Source: an uncultured Gemmiger sp. (GTDB lineage: Bacteria > Bacillota > Clostridia > Oscillospirales > Ruminococcaceae). Taken from it: a stretch of 64,000 nt of DNA. The position numbers and the translations under genes were made by a program. Location: the NCBI GenBank assembly GCA_944386225.1, contig CALXAH010000009.1:23564-87563 (forward strand), written 5' to 3'. Each line of letters starts with the position of its first letter. Within the stretch, counting starts at the first letter, position 1. Below the pieces are notes generated by a model, which ran no database searches, was not told the origin of the DNA, and was given only the letters and a program-made list of their open reading frames with translations. Positions 46,170 through 54,822 of the stretch are shown one piece after another.

Positions 46170-46997
46170 GTGTGGGAAAATGAAACGGAAAAGCAGCAGC
46201 AAACGACAGACCGACGGCCTCAACCGGAGTACCTGAAGCCCCCGCCCGCACCGGTTTCCGACGGCCCGGATTATCTTCTGCGGGCGCAGGTCCTGATTTG
46301 TGTTGTCGTAGCCCTGCTGGTGTTTCTGATGCGGCAGTTGGGAATGCCGGCTTTTGAGACGGTCCGGCAGAACTATAACAGCGCAATGGAGTCCGGGCGG
46401 GCTCCGGCCGCGCAGGCGGCAATAGAACTTGCCGGCGACCTGCTTGCCGGGCTGCAGGCCCGGGCCCAGACGGCGCTGGAACAATGGAAACAACAGCTGG
46501 AAGCGGAGCAGGCGACCGCCGCCTTTACCGGGGCGGGAGGTCTGTTTTCGGTCAAGCAGGATTCCGTGCCGGAGGGCTACTCATTAGAGGATTGTCCGAT
46601 AGAGGGGGAACTGGAACAGCCGCTTTCCTGGTATACCGTCACCTCGGAGTACGGGTGGCGAAAGCATCCCCTGACCGGAAAAAAGGACTTTCACACCGGT
46701 ATTGATCTGGCCAACGCGGAAGGAACCGCCATCACACCGGTGCGGGAAGGGATCGTGCTGAAAACCGACACCAACTCCTCCTACGGCAACTATGTGCAGG
46801 TGATGCACAGCGACGGGCTGGTCAGTGTGTACTGCCATATGCAGTACGTATTTGTGCGTGCAGGGGAGTGTGTGGAACCGGGTGAGTGTCTGGGTACGGT
46901 CGGCAGCACCGGCGTTTCCACCGGCCCGCACCTGCATCTTGAGCTGATCAGCAACGGCATCCACTATGACCCGGCCGCCGCGCTGGGGGTGGAATGA
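46170..46997 (+). CDS. Membrane-anchored M23 peptidase-domain protein, SpoIVFA-like
   Basis: The 275-residue protein has a membrane helix at about 34-54, a linker helix (about 60-115), and a C-terminal LytM/M23 domain with FHTGIDL and GPHLHLEL, both metal motifs intact. SpoIVFA has this layout and regulates the intramembrane protease SpoIVFB; a related M23 protein is SpoIIQ. The GTG at 46170 follows GAGGAGGG. Its ATGA overlap with the next gene, an M50-type protease, is the reason for the SpoIVFA label. An active endopeptidase is the alternative. Confidence 0.75.
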   Translation: MWENETEKQQQTTDRRPQPEYLKPPPAPVSDGPDYLLRAQVLICVVVALLVFLMRQLGMPAFETVRQNYNSAMESGRAPAAQAAIELAGDLLAGLQARAQTALEQWKQQLEAEQATAAFTGAGGLFSVKQDSVPEGYSLEDCPIEGELEQPLSWYTVTSEYGWRKHPLTGKKDFHTGIDLANAEGTAITPVREGIVLKTDTNSSYGNYVQVMHSDGLVSVYCHMQYVFVRAGECVEPGECLGTVGSTGVSTGPHLHLELISNGIHYDPAAALGVE

Positions 46998-47431
46998 GCC
47001 GTCTGCGGCAGGAACGGCCGCTGATTTTTCTGGCCGTCCTGACCTTTTTGCTGCTGCGGGATTTTACGGGGCTGTATCGTATCAGTTTGTTGTGCTGCCT
47101 GCTGCATGAAAGCGGACATCTGGCGGTTTACATATTGTGTCGGAAAAAGCCTCCCCGCCTGCACTGTTCCTTGTGGGGAATCTGCCTGGAGTGGAACGAG
47201 GCGGAACTGAGCCTGCGCGAGCGGTTCTGGCTGGCCGCCAGCGGCCCGGCAGCCAATCTGGCGCTTTTTGCGGCCGCCTGGCTGTGGATGCAGCATGAAG
47301 CCTCCTATTGGGGGTGGTGTTTTGCGGGCAGCAATCTGCTTACGGCGGGATACAATCTGCTGCCGGTTATGCCGCTGGACGGCGGCCAGATGCTCTCCGC
47401 CTGGCGGGAGCAGAAAATTCTGAAAATGTAA
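46994..47431 (+). CDS. Small M50 site-2 protease, SpoIVFB-like
   Basis: The 145-residue membrane protein carries HESGH near residue 39, GPAANLALF near 85, and LPVMPLDGGQML near 130, the zinc and aspartate motifs of S2P/SpoIVFB proteases. SpoIVFB cleaves pro-sigma-K. At 145 residues it is about half the usual length and lacks the C-terminal CBS domain, so it is minimal but keeps all catalytic residues. It overlaps the SpoIVFA-like gene by 4 bp. Confidence 0.78.
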   Translation: MSRLRQERPLIFLAVLTFLLLRDFTGLYRISLLCCLLHESGHLAVYILCRKKPPRLHCSLWGICLEWNEAELSLRERFWLAASGPAANLALFAAAWLWMQHEASYWGWCFAGSNLLTAGYNLLPVMPLDGGQMLSAWREQKILKM

Positions 47432-47433
47432 AA

Positions 47434-47462
47434 TTGCATTTCCTCCCGGAATACGGTACAAT
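47434..47462 (+). promoter_or_regulatory. Promoter of the radical SAM/DUF2344 pair
   Basis: TTGCAT (47434-47439), 17 bases, TACAAT (47457-47462), about 35 bp before the ATG. Confidence 0.65.
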
Positions 47463-47496
47463 AAGGGTCGTATAAAACTATCTGCGGAGGAAAACC

Positions 47497-49368
47497 ATGT
47501 TTGACCCCAAACTGAAACAGGCGCTGGCACGGGTGCAGAAACCGGGTCGTTATACCGGCGGAGAACCGGGCAGTGTCTATAAAGACAAATCGCAGGTGGA
47601 TCTGCGCTTTGCGTTCTGCTTTCCCGATACCTACGAGGTAGGTATGTCCTTCCTGGGCATGAAGATCCTGTACGAATTGCTCAACCAGCACCCCAACTGG
47701 TGGTGCGAGCGGGCGTTTATGCCCTGGCTGGATATGGCGCAGCAGCACCGGGAACTGGGCCTGCCTCTGTATACGCTGGAGAGCAAAGACCCTCTGACGG
47801 ATTTTGACATTGTGGGCTTTACCCTCCAGTACGAGCTTTCCTATACCAATATCCTGGCCATGCTGGATCTGGCCGGTATTCCGTTCTATGCGGCAGACCG
47901 GGACGAAAGCTGGCCGCTGATCGTGGCGGGCGGCCCCTGTGTCTGCAACGCCGAGCCGATTGCGCCCTTCTTTGATATGATGATGCTGGGCGAGGGCGAG
48001 TGGCAGCTGCAGAAGGTCTGCGAAACGGTGGAACAGGCCAAAAAGGAAGGCTGGGCCAAGCGCCGCCTGCTGGAACAGCTGGCCGGTATCCCCGGCTGCT
48101 ATGTGCCGTCCTTCTATGATGTGACCTACCAGCCGGATGGCCGCGTTCAGTCCATCACGCCCAACTGTCCCCAGGCACCCGCCAAGGTGACCAAGGTCAT
48201 CCTGCAGGATATGGATTCCTATGCGCCGCCCACCCATTTCGTGGTACCCATGGTGGGGGCCATCCATGACCGGGCCCAGATCGAGGTGCTGCGCGGGTGC
48301 GTGCGTGGCTGCCGGTTCTGCCAGGCAGGCTTTTTGTACCGGCCTATGCGCCAGCGCAGCGTGGGTATGCTCAACGAAGCGGCCCGCGACCTGTGCGCCA
48401 ATACCGGCTATGAGGAGGTCAGCCTGACCAGCCTGTCCACCTCCGACCACAGCCAACTGGAACAGCTGCTGGACGAGATGGATACCTGGACCCCGCAGGA
48501 GCACGTCTCCATCTCGCTGCCCAGCCTGCGTATCGACAATTTCAGCGAAAGCCTGATCGAAAAGACCACCATGGTTCGCAAGAGCGGTCTGACCTTTGCG
48601 CCGGAAGCCGGCACCCAGCGTCTGCGGGACGTAATCAATAAGAACATCACCTGGGACGAGATTGAAAAGAGCTGCAGGATTGCCTTCAAGGCGGGGTACA
48701 GTTCGGTGAAGCTGTACTTTATGATGGGCCTGCCCACCGAGACCATGGAGGACATCGAAGGCATTGCCGAGACGGCCCAGCGGGTGGTGGATCTGTACTA
48801 TTCCAACCCGGACAAGCCCAAAGGCAAGGGGGTACAGGTGACCATCAGCGTGGCCTGCTTTGTGCCCAAACCCCATACGCCGTTCCAGTTTGTGCCCCAG
48901 GATACCAAGGAGCAGCTGGAGGCCAAGCAGCAGCATCTGCTGCACAGTGTGCACAGCCGCAAGATCCGGGTCAACTATCACGACAGCAGCACCAGCTTCC
49001 TGGAGGCCGTGTTCGCCAAAGGCGACCGCCGCCTGGCGCCGGTGATCGAAGCCGCCTACCGGAAAGGCTGCTTCTTTGACGGCTGGGATGAGTGCTTCCG
49101 CTATGATGTGTGGCTGGAGACCTTCCGGGAATTTGGCCTGGACACCGCGTTCTATGCCAACCGCACCATCGGGGAGGATGAAATCACCCCCTGGAGCCAT
49201 ATGGACTACGGCGTGAGCCACGCGTTCCTGGTACACGAGTACCACAAGGCGCTGGCCGCGCAGACAACCCAGCCCTGCAACCGTCAGTGCAGCGGCTGCG
49301 GCGCAAATCATCTGTTGGGAGGACCCTGCTTTGCATACGATACGGATTTGGTTCACGAAAACCGGTGA
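47497..49368 (+). CDS. B12-binding-type radical SAM protein (TIGR03960 family)
   Basis: The 623-residue protein has an N-terminal B12-binding-like domain (FCFPDTYEVGMSFLGMKILYE, split here) without the classical DxHxxG motif, a radical SAM core with CVRGCRFCQAG near residue 268, and a C-terminal cysteine cluster CNRQCSGCG. The family is widespread in Clostridia, usually beside a DUF2344 gene; its reaction is unknown. ATCTGCGGAGG lies before the ATG. The next gene starts inside it, 38 bp before its end. Confidence 0.9.
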   Translation: MFDPKLKQALARVQKPGRYTGGEPGSVYKDKSQVDLRFAFCFPDTYEVGMSFLGMKILYELLNQHPNWWCERAFMPWLDMAQQHRELGLPLYTLESKDPLTDFDIVGFTLQYELSYTNILAMLDLAGIPFYAADRDESWPLIVAGGPCVCNAEPIAPFFDMMMLGEGEWQLQKVCETVEQAKKEGWAKRRLLEQLAGIPGCYVPSFYDVTYQPDGRVQSITPNCPQAPAKVTKVILQDMDSYAPPTHFVVPMVGAIHDRAQIEVLRGCVRGCRFCQAGFLYRPMRQRSVGMLNEAARDLCANTGYEEVSLTSLSTSDHSQLEQLLDEMDTWTPQEHVSISLPSLRIDNFSESLIEKTTMVRKSGLTFAPEAGTQRLRDVINKNITWDEIEKSCRIAFKAGYSSVKLYFMMGLPTETMEDIEGIAETAQRVVDLYYSNPDKPKGKGVQVTISVACFVPKPHTPFQFVPQDTKEQLEAKQQHLLHSVHSRKIRVNYHDSSTSFLEAVFAKGDRRLAPVIEAAYRKGCFFDGWDECFRYDVWLETFREFGLDTAFYANRTIGEDEITPWSHMDYGVSHAFLVHEYHKALAAQTTQPCNRQCSGCGANHLLGGPCFAYDTDLVHENR

Positions 49369-49975
49369 GGCATCCTACATCTCGCTGCTGGATCTGCAGC
49401 GGGTGATGGGGCGTGCGCTCAAGCGCAGCGGATTGCCGGTCTGGTACACGCTGGGCTTTAACCCGCATATTTATATGACCTTTGCCTGTCCGCTGTCCCT
49501 GGGACAGGAGAGTCTGGTGGAAAGCGTGGACGTAAAGACCGAGGAGAACAAACCGGATTTTGCCGCCTGGCAGGCGGCCCTGGCGCCGGTCATGCCCACC
49601 GGCCTTGCGGTGGTACGGGTGGATTATGCCCGCATCAAGGCCGAGCAGATCGGTTCCGCAGCCTATACCATCACGCTGCCCGCCCGGGCGGCCCAGGCAG
49701 TGGAAGAGTACAACCGGCTCACCGAGGCGGTGGTCATGAAAAAGAGCAAGCGGGGGGAGAAGCCCGTGGATCTGAAAGCCCACGTGCCGGCCCTGGAGCT
49801 GAAAACCGACGGCGAATCCGCCAGCTTTTCGGTAACGCTGCCCGCCAGTGAAACGCTGAATCTGAACCCGTCCCTGCTGCTGAAGTTCCTGGAGGATCGG
49901 CTCGGCCTGCCCGCGGAAGAGTGCGCGATTCTGCGCACCGCTCTCATCACCAAGGACGGCGAGCCGTTCTGCTGA
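49331..49975 (+). CDS. DUF2344/TIGR03936 family protein, partner of the radical SAM gene
   Basis: The 214-residue protein starts MHTIRIWFTKTGEASYISLLD and has the family segment SLGQESLVESVDV. It contains no catalytic motif that I recognise. The start is a TTG at 49331 with GGGAGGA about 8 bases upstream, inside the end of the radical SAM gene, so the two are made together. A role in RNA or protein modification has been suggested by clustering with ribosomal and RNase genes; here rplS follows. Confidence 0.85.
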   Translation: MHTIRIWFTKTGEASYISLLDLQRVMGRALKRSGLPVWYTLGFNPHIYMTFACPLSLGQESLVESVDVKTEENKPDFAAWQAALAPVMPTGLAVVRVDYARIKAEQIGSAAYTITLPARAAQAVEEYNRLTEAVVMKKSKRGEKPVDLKAHVPALELKTDGESASFSVTLPASETLNLNPSLLLKFLEDRLGLPAEECAILRTALITKDGEPFC

Positions 49976-50024
49976 CCTGGCGGGCACAAAGCCGGGAAAT
50001 GGGCGGATTTTCTGTAAAAAATGC

Positions 50025-50053
50025 TTGCAATCCGGGAAACTTTATGCTATGAT
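50025..50053 (+). promoter_or_regulatory. rplS: Promoter of rplS
   Basis: TTGCAA (50025-50030), 17 bases, TATGAT (50048-50053), with an extended -10 TG two bases upstream. Confidence 0.8.
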
Positions 50054-50059
50054 ATTTAG

Positions 50060-50166
50060 GCGTTAGTGTCCGCTGGCACCACCAGCGGGGTTAATGTTAT
50101 CATTAAACGGACGGTCCTCTGCCGCTCTGCGGGCATGAACGTCACAAAAAAATGGAGGATCATCAA
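50060..50166 (+). promoter_or_regulatory. Structured 5' leader of rplS, candidate L19 autoregulatory leader
   Basis: The approximately 105-base leader can fold as a three-way junction: GTCCG (50068-50072) with CGGAC (50108-50112) encloses CTGG/CCAG (50073-50076, 50082-50085) and TTAATG/CATTAA (50091-50096, 50101-50106). L19 leaders are known in Firmicutes; whether this matches that class was not tested. Confidence 0.45.
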
Positions 50167-50508
50167 ATGGACGCAATGAAGATTATCACCGAGGGCATGA
50201 TCAAGGCCGACCAGCCCAAGTTCGAAGTGGGCGACACCGTTCGCGTGTCCGTCCGCATCAAGGAAGGCGAGCGTGAGCGTATCCAGGCTTTCGAGGGCAC
50301 TGTGATCGCGAAGAAGCACGGCGGCGTCGCCGAGACCTTCACCGTTCGCCGCACTTCCTACGGCGTAGGTGTGGAGCGTGTGTTCCCCATCAACTCGCCC
50401 TTCGTTGAGAAGGTTGAGGTCATCCGCCGCGGTAAGGTTCGTCGCGCGAAGCTGTTCTATCTGCGCGGTCGTACCGGCAAGGCTGCCAAGGTCAAAGAGC
50501 AGATCTGA
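50167..50508 (+). CDS. rplS: 50S ribosomal protein L19
   Basis: The 113-residue protein has the L19 features [49 protein letters not shown] and [16 protein letters not shown]. It sits at the 30S-50S interface. The ATG at 50167 with GGAGG 8 bases upstream is chosen; an ATG at 50152 overlaps the ribosome site. A terminator follows directly. Confidence 0.97.
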   Translation: MDAMKIITEGMIKADQPKFEVGDTVRVSVRIKEGERERIQAFEGTVIAKKHGGVAETFTVRRTSYGVGVERVFPINSPFVEKVEVIRRGKVRRAKLFYLRGRTGKAAKVKEQI

Positions 50509-50519
50509 TCATTGCAGGA

Positions 50520-50548
50520 AAGGGACGACAATATGTTGTCCCTTTTTT
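50520..50548 (+). terminator. Terminator after rplS
   Basis: AAGGGACGACA (50520-50530) pairs with TGTTGTCCCTT (50534-50544), one wobble, followed by further T residues. Confidence 0.85.
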
Positions 50549-50597
50549 GTTTATTCCGCGCTTTTACGCGGTTTTGTGGGAAAGAAGGTGTCTGTGC

Positions 50598-51137
50598 ATG
50601 AAAACGAATCGCAGCCAGAGCAACGCGGAGCTGCTGGAATGGTATGACGCGCTGATCTTTGCGCTGGCCGTTCTGGTAATCGTGTTTGTGTTTTTTGTCC
50701 GCGCCGTGGCGGTGGACGGCATTTCCATGGAGCCTACGCTTCAGGGCGGTGACCGGCTTCTTGTGCAGAGCATCGGCTATACCCCCCAGCGGGGCGACGT
50801 GGTGGTGGTTGACGGGTATATCAACTACGGCAAGCCGCTGGTCAAGCGGGTGATCGGCGTGGGCGGCGACGTGGTGGATATCGACCCGGACACCGGCGCG
50901 GTCACGGTCAACGGCGAGGTGCTGGACGAGCCCTACATCAATAACCAGACTACCATCAACGGGGATGTAACCTTTCCTTGCACGGTTCCCAAGGGGTGCC
51001 TCTTTGTAATGGGGGATAACCGGCAGCATTCTTCCGACAGCCGCACCAGTAAGATCGGCTGTATTGACGAACGGGATGTGCTGGGAAAGGTGATTTTCCG
51101 TTTCTTTCCGTTGGAAAAGGTTGGAGGGATCGAGTAA
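50598..51137 (+). CDS. lepB: Type I signal peptidase
   Basis: The 179-residue protein has one N-terminal membrane helix (about 18-36) and the catalytic Ser in VDGISMEPTL and Lys in LVKRVIGVGGD, plus FVMGDNRQHSSDSR. This is the short Gram-positive SipS form. It cuts signal peptides of secreted proteins outside the membrane. The ATG at 50598 is preferred because AAGGTG precedes it. Confidence 0.96.
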   Translation: MKTNRSQSNAELLEWYDALIFALAVLVIVFVFFVRAVAVDGISMEPTLQGGDRLLVQSIGYTPQRGDVVVVDGYINYGKPLVKRVIGVGGDVVDIDPDTGAVTVNGEVLDEPYINNQTTINGDVTFPCTVPKGCLFVMGDNRQHSSDSRTSKIGCIDERDVLGKVIFRFFPLEKVGGIE

Positions 51138-51139
51138 TC

Positions 51140-52033
51140 ATGGCAAATGAGCAGATCAACCGGCGCCAGATCCAGTGGTTTCCCGGCCATATGGCCAAAA
51201 CCCTGCGCATTATGGAAGCGGATATCCGCCATGTGGATGCGGTGCTGCAGCTTCTGGACGCCCGGATTCCGGCCAGCAGCCTGAACCCGGAAATTCAGCG
51301 GATCACCCGGGGCAAGCCCCATCTGTATGTACTGAATAAAGCGGATCTGGCCGATCCGGCGGTTACGGCCCGCTGGGTGAAGTATTTCCAGTCCCAGGGC
51401 GAAGGCTGTGTGGCGATCACCGCCCGCCAGCGCGGCGGCGCGGCAGCGGTGCGGGCGGCCATTGAAAAAGAACTGTCGGAGTTGATGCAGCGCCGTGCGG
51501 TGCGCGGCATGGCGGGTGCCCGGCTGCGCGTCATGGTGGTAGGGATCCCCAATGTGGGCAAATCCACCTTTATCAACAGCTTTGCCGGCTCCGTCCGGGC
51601 CAAAGCGGCGGACAAGCCGGGCGTAACCCGGGGCAAGCAATGGGTCACCGTGGGCAACTTCGACCTGCTGGATATGCCCGGCGTACTCTGGAAAAAGTTC
51701 GACTCTCTGGAAACTGCCACCAATCTGGCGTTTATCGGCTCCATCAAGGACGATATCCTGGATATTGAGGAGCTGGCCATGGGCCTGCTGGCCCAGATGA
51801 GCCGCATGTATCCGCAGATGCTGACCCAGCGGTATAAGCTGACCGAAGAGGAGCTGACGCTGGATCCCTGGGAGCTGCTGCAGGCCATCGGCCGCCGCCG
51901 CGGCATGCTGATCAGCGGCGGGGAAGTGAATACCGAACGGGCGGCCATCATGCTGGTGGACGAGTTCCGCGCCAGCAAGTGGGGCCGCATCTCGCTGGAA
52001 GCCCCTCCCTCCCGGACGGAGGTGGCGGAATGA
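51140..52033 (+). CDS. rbgA: Ribosome biogenesis GTPase RbgA (YlqF)
   Basis: The 297-residue protein is a circularly permuted GTPase: G4 NKADL near 65 precedes G1 GIPNVGKST near 135 and G3 DMPG. The N-terminal QWFPGHMAK and DARIP motifs are typical of RbgA, which helps late 50S assembly. It starts 2 bp after lepB and overlaps rnhB. Confidence 0.96.
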   Translation: MANEQINRRQIQWFPGHMAKTLRIMEADIRHVDAVLQLLDARIPASSLNPEIQRITRGKPHLYVLNKADLADPAVTARWVKYFQSQGEGCVAITARQRGGAAAVRAAIEKELSELMQRRAVRGMAGARLRVMVVGIPNVGKSTFINSFAGSVRAKAADKPGVTRGKQWVTVGNFDLLDMPGVLWKKFDSLETATNLAFIGSIKDDILDIEELAMGLLAQMSRMYPQMLTQRYKLTEEELTLDPWELLQAIGRRRGMLISGGEVNTERAAIMLVDEFRASKWGRISLEAPPSRTEVAE

Positions 52034-52656
52034 TGGACGAAAAGCAGCTTGCCCGCTACGAATTTGACGCGCAGATCCGGGCGGAGCACGGGATTTTCTG
52101 CGGCGTGGACGAAGCGGGCCGCGGCCCTCTGTGCGGGCCGGTCTGCTGTGCGGCGGTAATCCTGGATCCGGAACACCCCATTGAGGGGATCAACGATTCC
52201 AAGAAGCTCAGCGAAAAAAAGCGGGAGGCCCTGTACGAGGAAATCTGCGCCCATGCGCTGGCGTACAGCATCGTGTCGGTTGGCCCGGAGATCATCGACC
52301 GGGACAACATTCTGTGGGCAACCATGGGCGGGATGCGGCAGGCCATAGAAGGTTTGTCCGTAGTGCCTGCCTTTGCCCTGATCGACGGAAACCGCTGCCC
52401 GCCTGAGCTGGCAATCCCGGCCGCGGCGCAGGTCAAGGGAGACGCGGTCAGCGCCAGCATCGGCGCAGCCTCCATCCTGGCCAAGGTCACCCGTGACCGG
52501 TACATGAAGCAGCTGGACGCGCAGTTCCCGCAGTACCAGCTGGCCAAACATAAGGGCTATCCCACCAAACTGCATTATGAACTGATCGCGCAATATGGCA
52601 TTCAGCCGTTTTACCGCCGCAGCTTTTTGAAAAAGCAGGGCTACTGGCATGAATAA
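52030..52656 (+). CDS. rnhB: Ribonuclease HII
   Basis: The 208-residue protein has the RNase HII metal-binding motif GVDEAGRGPLCGP, INDSKKLSEKKR, and the aspartates ALIDGN and VTRDR. It removes RNA from DNA-RNA hybrids including single ribonucleotides. ATGATG at 52030 overlaps the rbgA stop, with GGAGG upstream. Confidence 0.95.
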   Translation: MMDEKQLARYEFDAQIRAEHGIFCGVDEAGRGPLCGPVCCAAVILDPEHPIEGINDSKKLSEKKREALYEEICAHALAYSIVSVGPEIIDRDNILWATMGGMRQAIEGLSVVPAFALIDGNRCPPELAIPAAAQVKGDAVSASIGAASILAKVTRDRYMKQLDAQFPQYQLAKHKGYPTKLHYELIAQYGIQPFYRRSFLKKQGYWHE

Positions 52657-53011
52657 TGCGAACCTGGGCCGGCGGGGTGAGGATGCGGCGGCCCGCTGGT
52701 ATCAGCGGCAAGGCTTCCGGGTTGTGTGCCGCAACTTCCGTACCCGGATGGGTGAGTTGGATCTGGTGACTGTTCGGGAGAATCTGCTGGTTATCGTAGA
52801 GGTCAAAACCCGCAGCGGCAATGCGGGGTTCGGTACACCGGCGGAAGCGGTGGATTATCATAAGCAGCAGCGGATTATCCGGGCGTCACAGTTGTTTTTA
52901 CAACGGTACCCGACATATTCGGGTTTTGCCGTGCGTTTTGACGTAGCGGAGGTAACGCCCGGCCTGCTGGGGCTGCAAGTGCGTTGTATCTGCGGGGCGT
53001 TTGAGTGCTGA
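52649..53011 (+). CDS. yraN: YraN family (UPF0102) endonuclease-like protein
   Basis: The 120-residue protein has the family motifs GRRGEDAAARWYQRQGF and GELDLV...VIVEVKTR, a restriction-endonuclease-like fold with D-ExK. The biological role is unknown. It overlaps rnhB by 8 bp, as in many genomes. Confidence 0.92.
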   Translation: MNNANLGRRGEDAAARWYQRQGFRVVCRNFRTRMGELDLVTVRENLLVIVEVKTRSGNAGFGTPAEAVDYHKQQRIIRASQLFLQRYPTYSGFAVRFDVAEVTPGLLGLQVRCICGAFEC

Positions 53012-53066
53012 ATTTGAAATGTAAAACCGGGCACAGAGCCTGGATTTCAGACAGGAGGGGTTTAGT

Positions 53067-54521
53067 ATGGAGTTTTGCAGTACCAGAAACAGTAATCTGC
53101 GGGTGAGCGCTTCTCAGGCGATTGCCCAGGGCCTTTCGGCGGAGGGTGGCCTGTTTGTCCCTTGCGAGTTTCCGCAGGTGGATGCCCGGGAACTGTGCGG
53201 GCTGGAGTACCCGGTGCTGGCGCGCCGTGTGCTGGCCGCGTTTCTGACCGATTACGATCCGGATCAGCTGGAGGACTTTGCCCGCCAGGTTTACGGCGAA
53301 CCGTTCGGGGACAAAGCCGGTCATCTTGCCAAGGTGCAGGACGGGCTGTACTCGCTGGAACTGTGGCATGGCCCCACCTGCGCATTTAAGGACTATGCGC
53401 TGCAGCTGATGCCCCGGCTGCTGGTGCAGGCCAAGAAAAACCTGGGCCGGGACGAAACCACCCTGATCCTGGTGGCCACCTCGGGCGATACCGGCAAGGC
53501 GGCGCTGGAAGGATACCGGGATATTCCCGGTATCAAGATTGCCGTATTCTACCCGGATCACGGCACCAGCGAGATCCAGCGCCTGCAGATGGCAACCCAG
53601 CAGGGGAACAATGTGGCCGTGTACGCGGTGGACGGCAACTTCGACGATGCCCAGACCGGTGTGAAGCGGGTTTTTGGTGATGCGTCGGTGGCGCGGGAAC
53701 TGGAGAAAAAGAATGTCCGCCTCTCCAGTGCCAACTCCATCAACTGGGGACGTCTGGTGCCCCAGATCGTCTACTACTTTGCCGCCTATGGACAGCTGAT
53801 GCGCTCCGGTGCGGTGCGGTACGGCGAACCGGTGGACTTCTGCGTACCCACCGGCAACTTTGGCGATATTCTGGCCGGTTACTACGCCAAGCGGATGGGG
53901 CTGCCGGTGGGCCGCCTGATCTGCGCTTCCAACCGCAATAAGGTACTGACCGACTTCCTGACCACCGGCCTGTACAACGCCCGGCGGGAATTTTATCGCA
54001 CCACTTCGCCTTCCATGGATATTCTGGTATCCTCCAACCTGGAACGCCTGCTCTGGCACATGACCGGCAGCGATCAGGCGGTGACCGGCTTTATGGAAGG
54101 CCTGGCCCGGAAAGGCCATTATCAGGTGGATGACGCCACGATGGAAAAGATCCGGCAGGTCTTTGCCGCCGGCTGGGCAGACGATGGGCAGGCGGCGCAG
54201 GAAATCCGCAGCCGCTACGAACGGGACGGATACCTGTGCGACACTCATACCGCGGTAGCCTTTAAGGTCGCGCAGGAGCAGCGGGCCGAACGTCCGATGG
54301 TGGTGCTGTCCACCGCCAGCCCGTTCAAGTTCCCGCGGGATGTGCTGGCGGCTCTGGGCGAAACCGCGCCGGAAAGCGACTTTGCCGCCATGGAACAGCT
54401 CACCGCCTGTACCGGTTGTGCCGCGCCCCGTCAGCTGGCTGACCTGCAGGGCAAGCCGGAGCGTTTCCGGGACGTGATCCGCCCGGATGAGATCGGCAAA
54501 ACGGCGCTGGATCTGGCATAA
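53067..54521 (+). CDS. thrC: Threonine synthase
   Basis: The 484-residue protein is a threonine synthase of the long, yeast/E. coli-type form: N-terminal FCSTRNSNLRVSASQAIAQG, the PLP lysine in HGPTCAFKDYALQ near 110, ATSGDTGKAALEGY, and SANSINWGRLVPQI. It converts O-phosphohomoserine to threonine. AGGAGGGG precedes the ATG. It is a single-gene unit between yraN and a terminator. Confidence 0.96.
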   Translation: MEFCSTRNSNLRVSASQAIAQGLSAEGGLFVPCEFPQVDARELCGLEYPVLARRVLAAFLTDYDPDQLEDFARQVYGEPFGDKAGHLAKVQDGLYSLELWHGPTCAFKDYALQLMPRLLVQAKKNLGRDETTLILVATSGDTGKAALEGYRDIPGIKIAVFYPDHGTSEIQRLQMATQQGNNVAVYAVDGNFDDAQTGVKRVFGDASVARELEKKNVRLSSANSINWGRLVPQIVYYFAAYGQLMRSGAVRYGEPVDFCVPTGNFGDILAGYYAKRMGLPVGRLICASNRNKVLTDFLTTGLYNARREFYRTTSPSMDILVSSNLERLLWHMTGSDQAVTGFMEGLARKGHYQVDDATMEKIRQVFAAGWADDGQAAQEIRSRYERDGYLCDTHTAVAFKVAQEQRAERPMVVLSTASPFKFPRDVLAALGETAPESDFAAMEQLTACTGCAAPRQLADLQGKPERFRDVIRPDEIGKTALDLA

Positions 54522-54541
54522 ACCCGTATCAGCAGCAAGCA

Positions 54542-54575
54542 AAAAATCCTGCTGCGTCAGCGCAGCAGGATTTTT
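54542..54575. terminator. Bidirectional terminator after thrC
   Basis: AAAAATCCTGCTGCG (54542-54556) and its perfect inverse complement (54561-54575) form a 15-bp stem with T-runs on both strands, also serving the convergent DUF1540 gene. Confidence 0.9.
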
Positions 54576-54590
54576 CCGTTCCGGCGAAGG

Positions 54591-54755
54591 TCAGGCCTTG
54601 GTAAAGGTATCGCAGGCCGGTTCATCCGGGCCGGCGGTACAGGTGCCGGTGCACTTTTTCACATGGATCTGCTCCGCCATACAATGGCAGCTGCCGTTGT
54701 TGTAGGCGCAGTCCAGTTCGTCACAGCGGATTTTGTTATCAGCACAGGATTCCAT
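54591..54755 (-). CDS. Small DUF1540 cysteine-rich protein
   Basis: A 54-residue frame from ATG at 54755 has AAAGGAGG 9 bases upstream and ends at the bidirectional terminator. It contains eight or nine cysteines: CADNKIRCDELDCAYN then GSCHCMAEQIHVKKC and CTGTC. The CxxxxC...C...HV..C layout fits DUF1540, small metal-binding-looking proteins common in Clostridia, with unknown function. It is divergent from the metallophosphatase gene. Confidence 0.82.
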   Translation of the reverse strand: MESCADNKIRCDELDCAYNNGSCHCMAEQIHVKKCTGTCTAGPDEPACDTFTKA

Positions 54756-54822
54756 ACAATTTCGCCTCCTTTGTGCAGTTAGTGTGCGCGGGGCGGCTAT
54801 GATTTATGAGGGGAGGAAGAAA

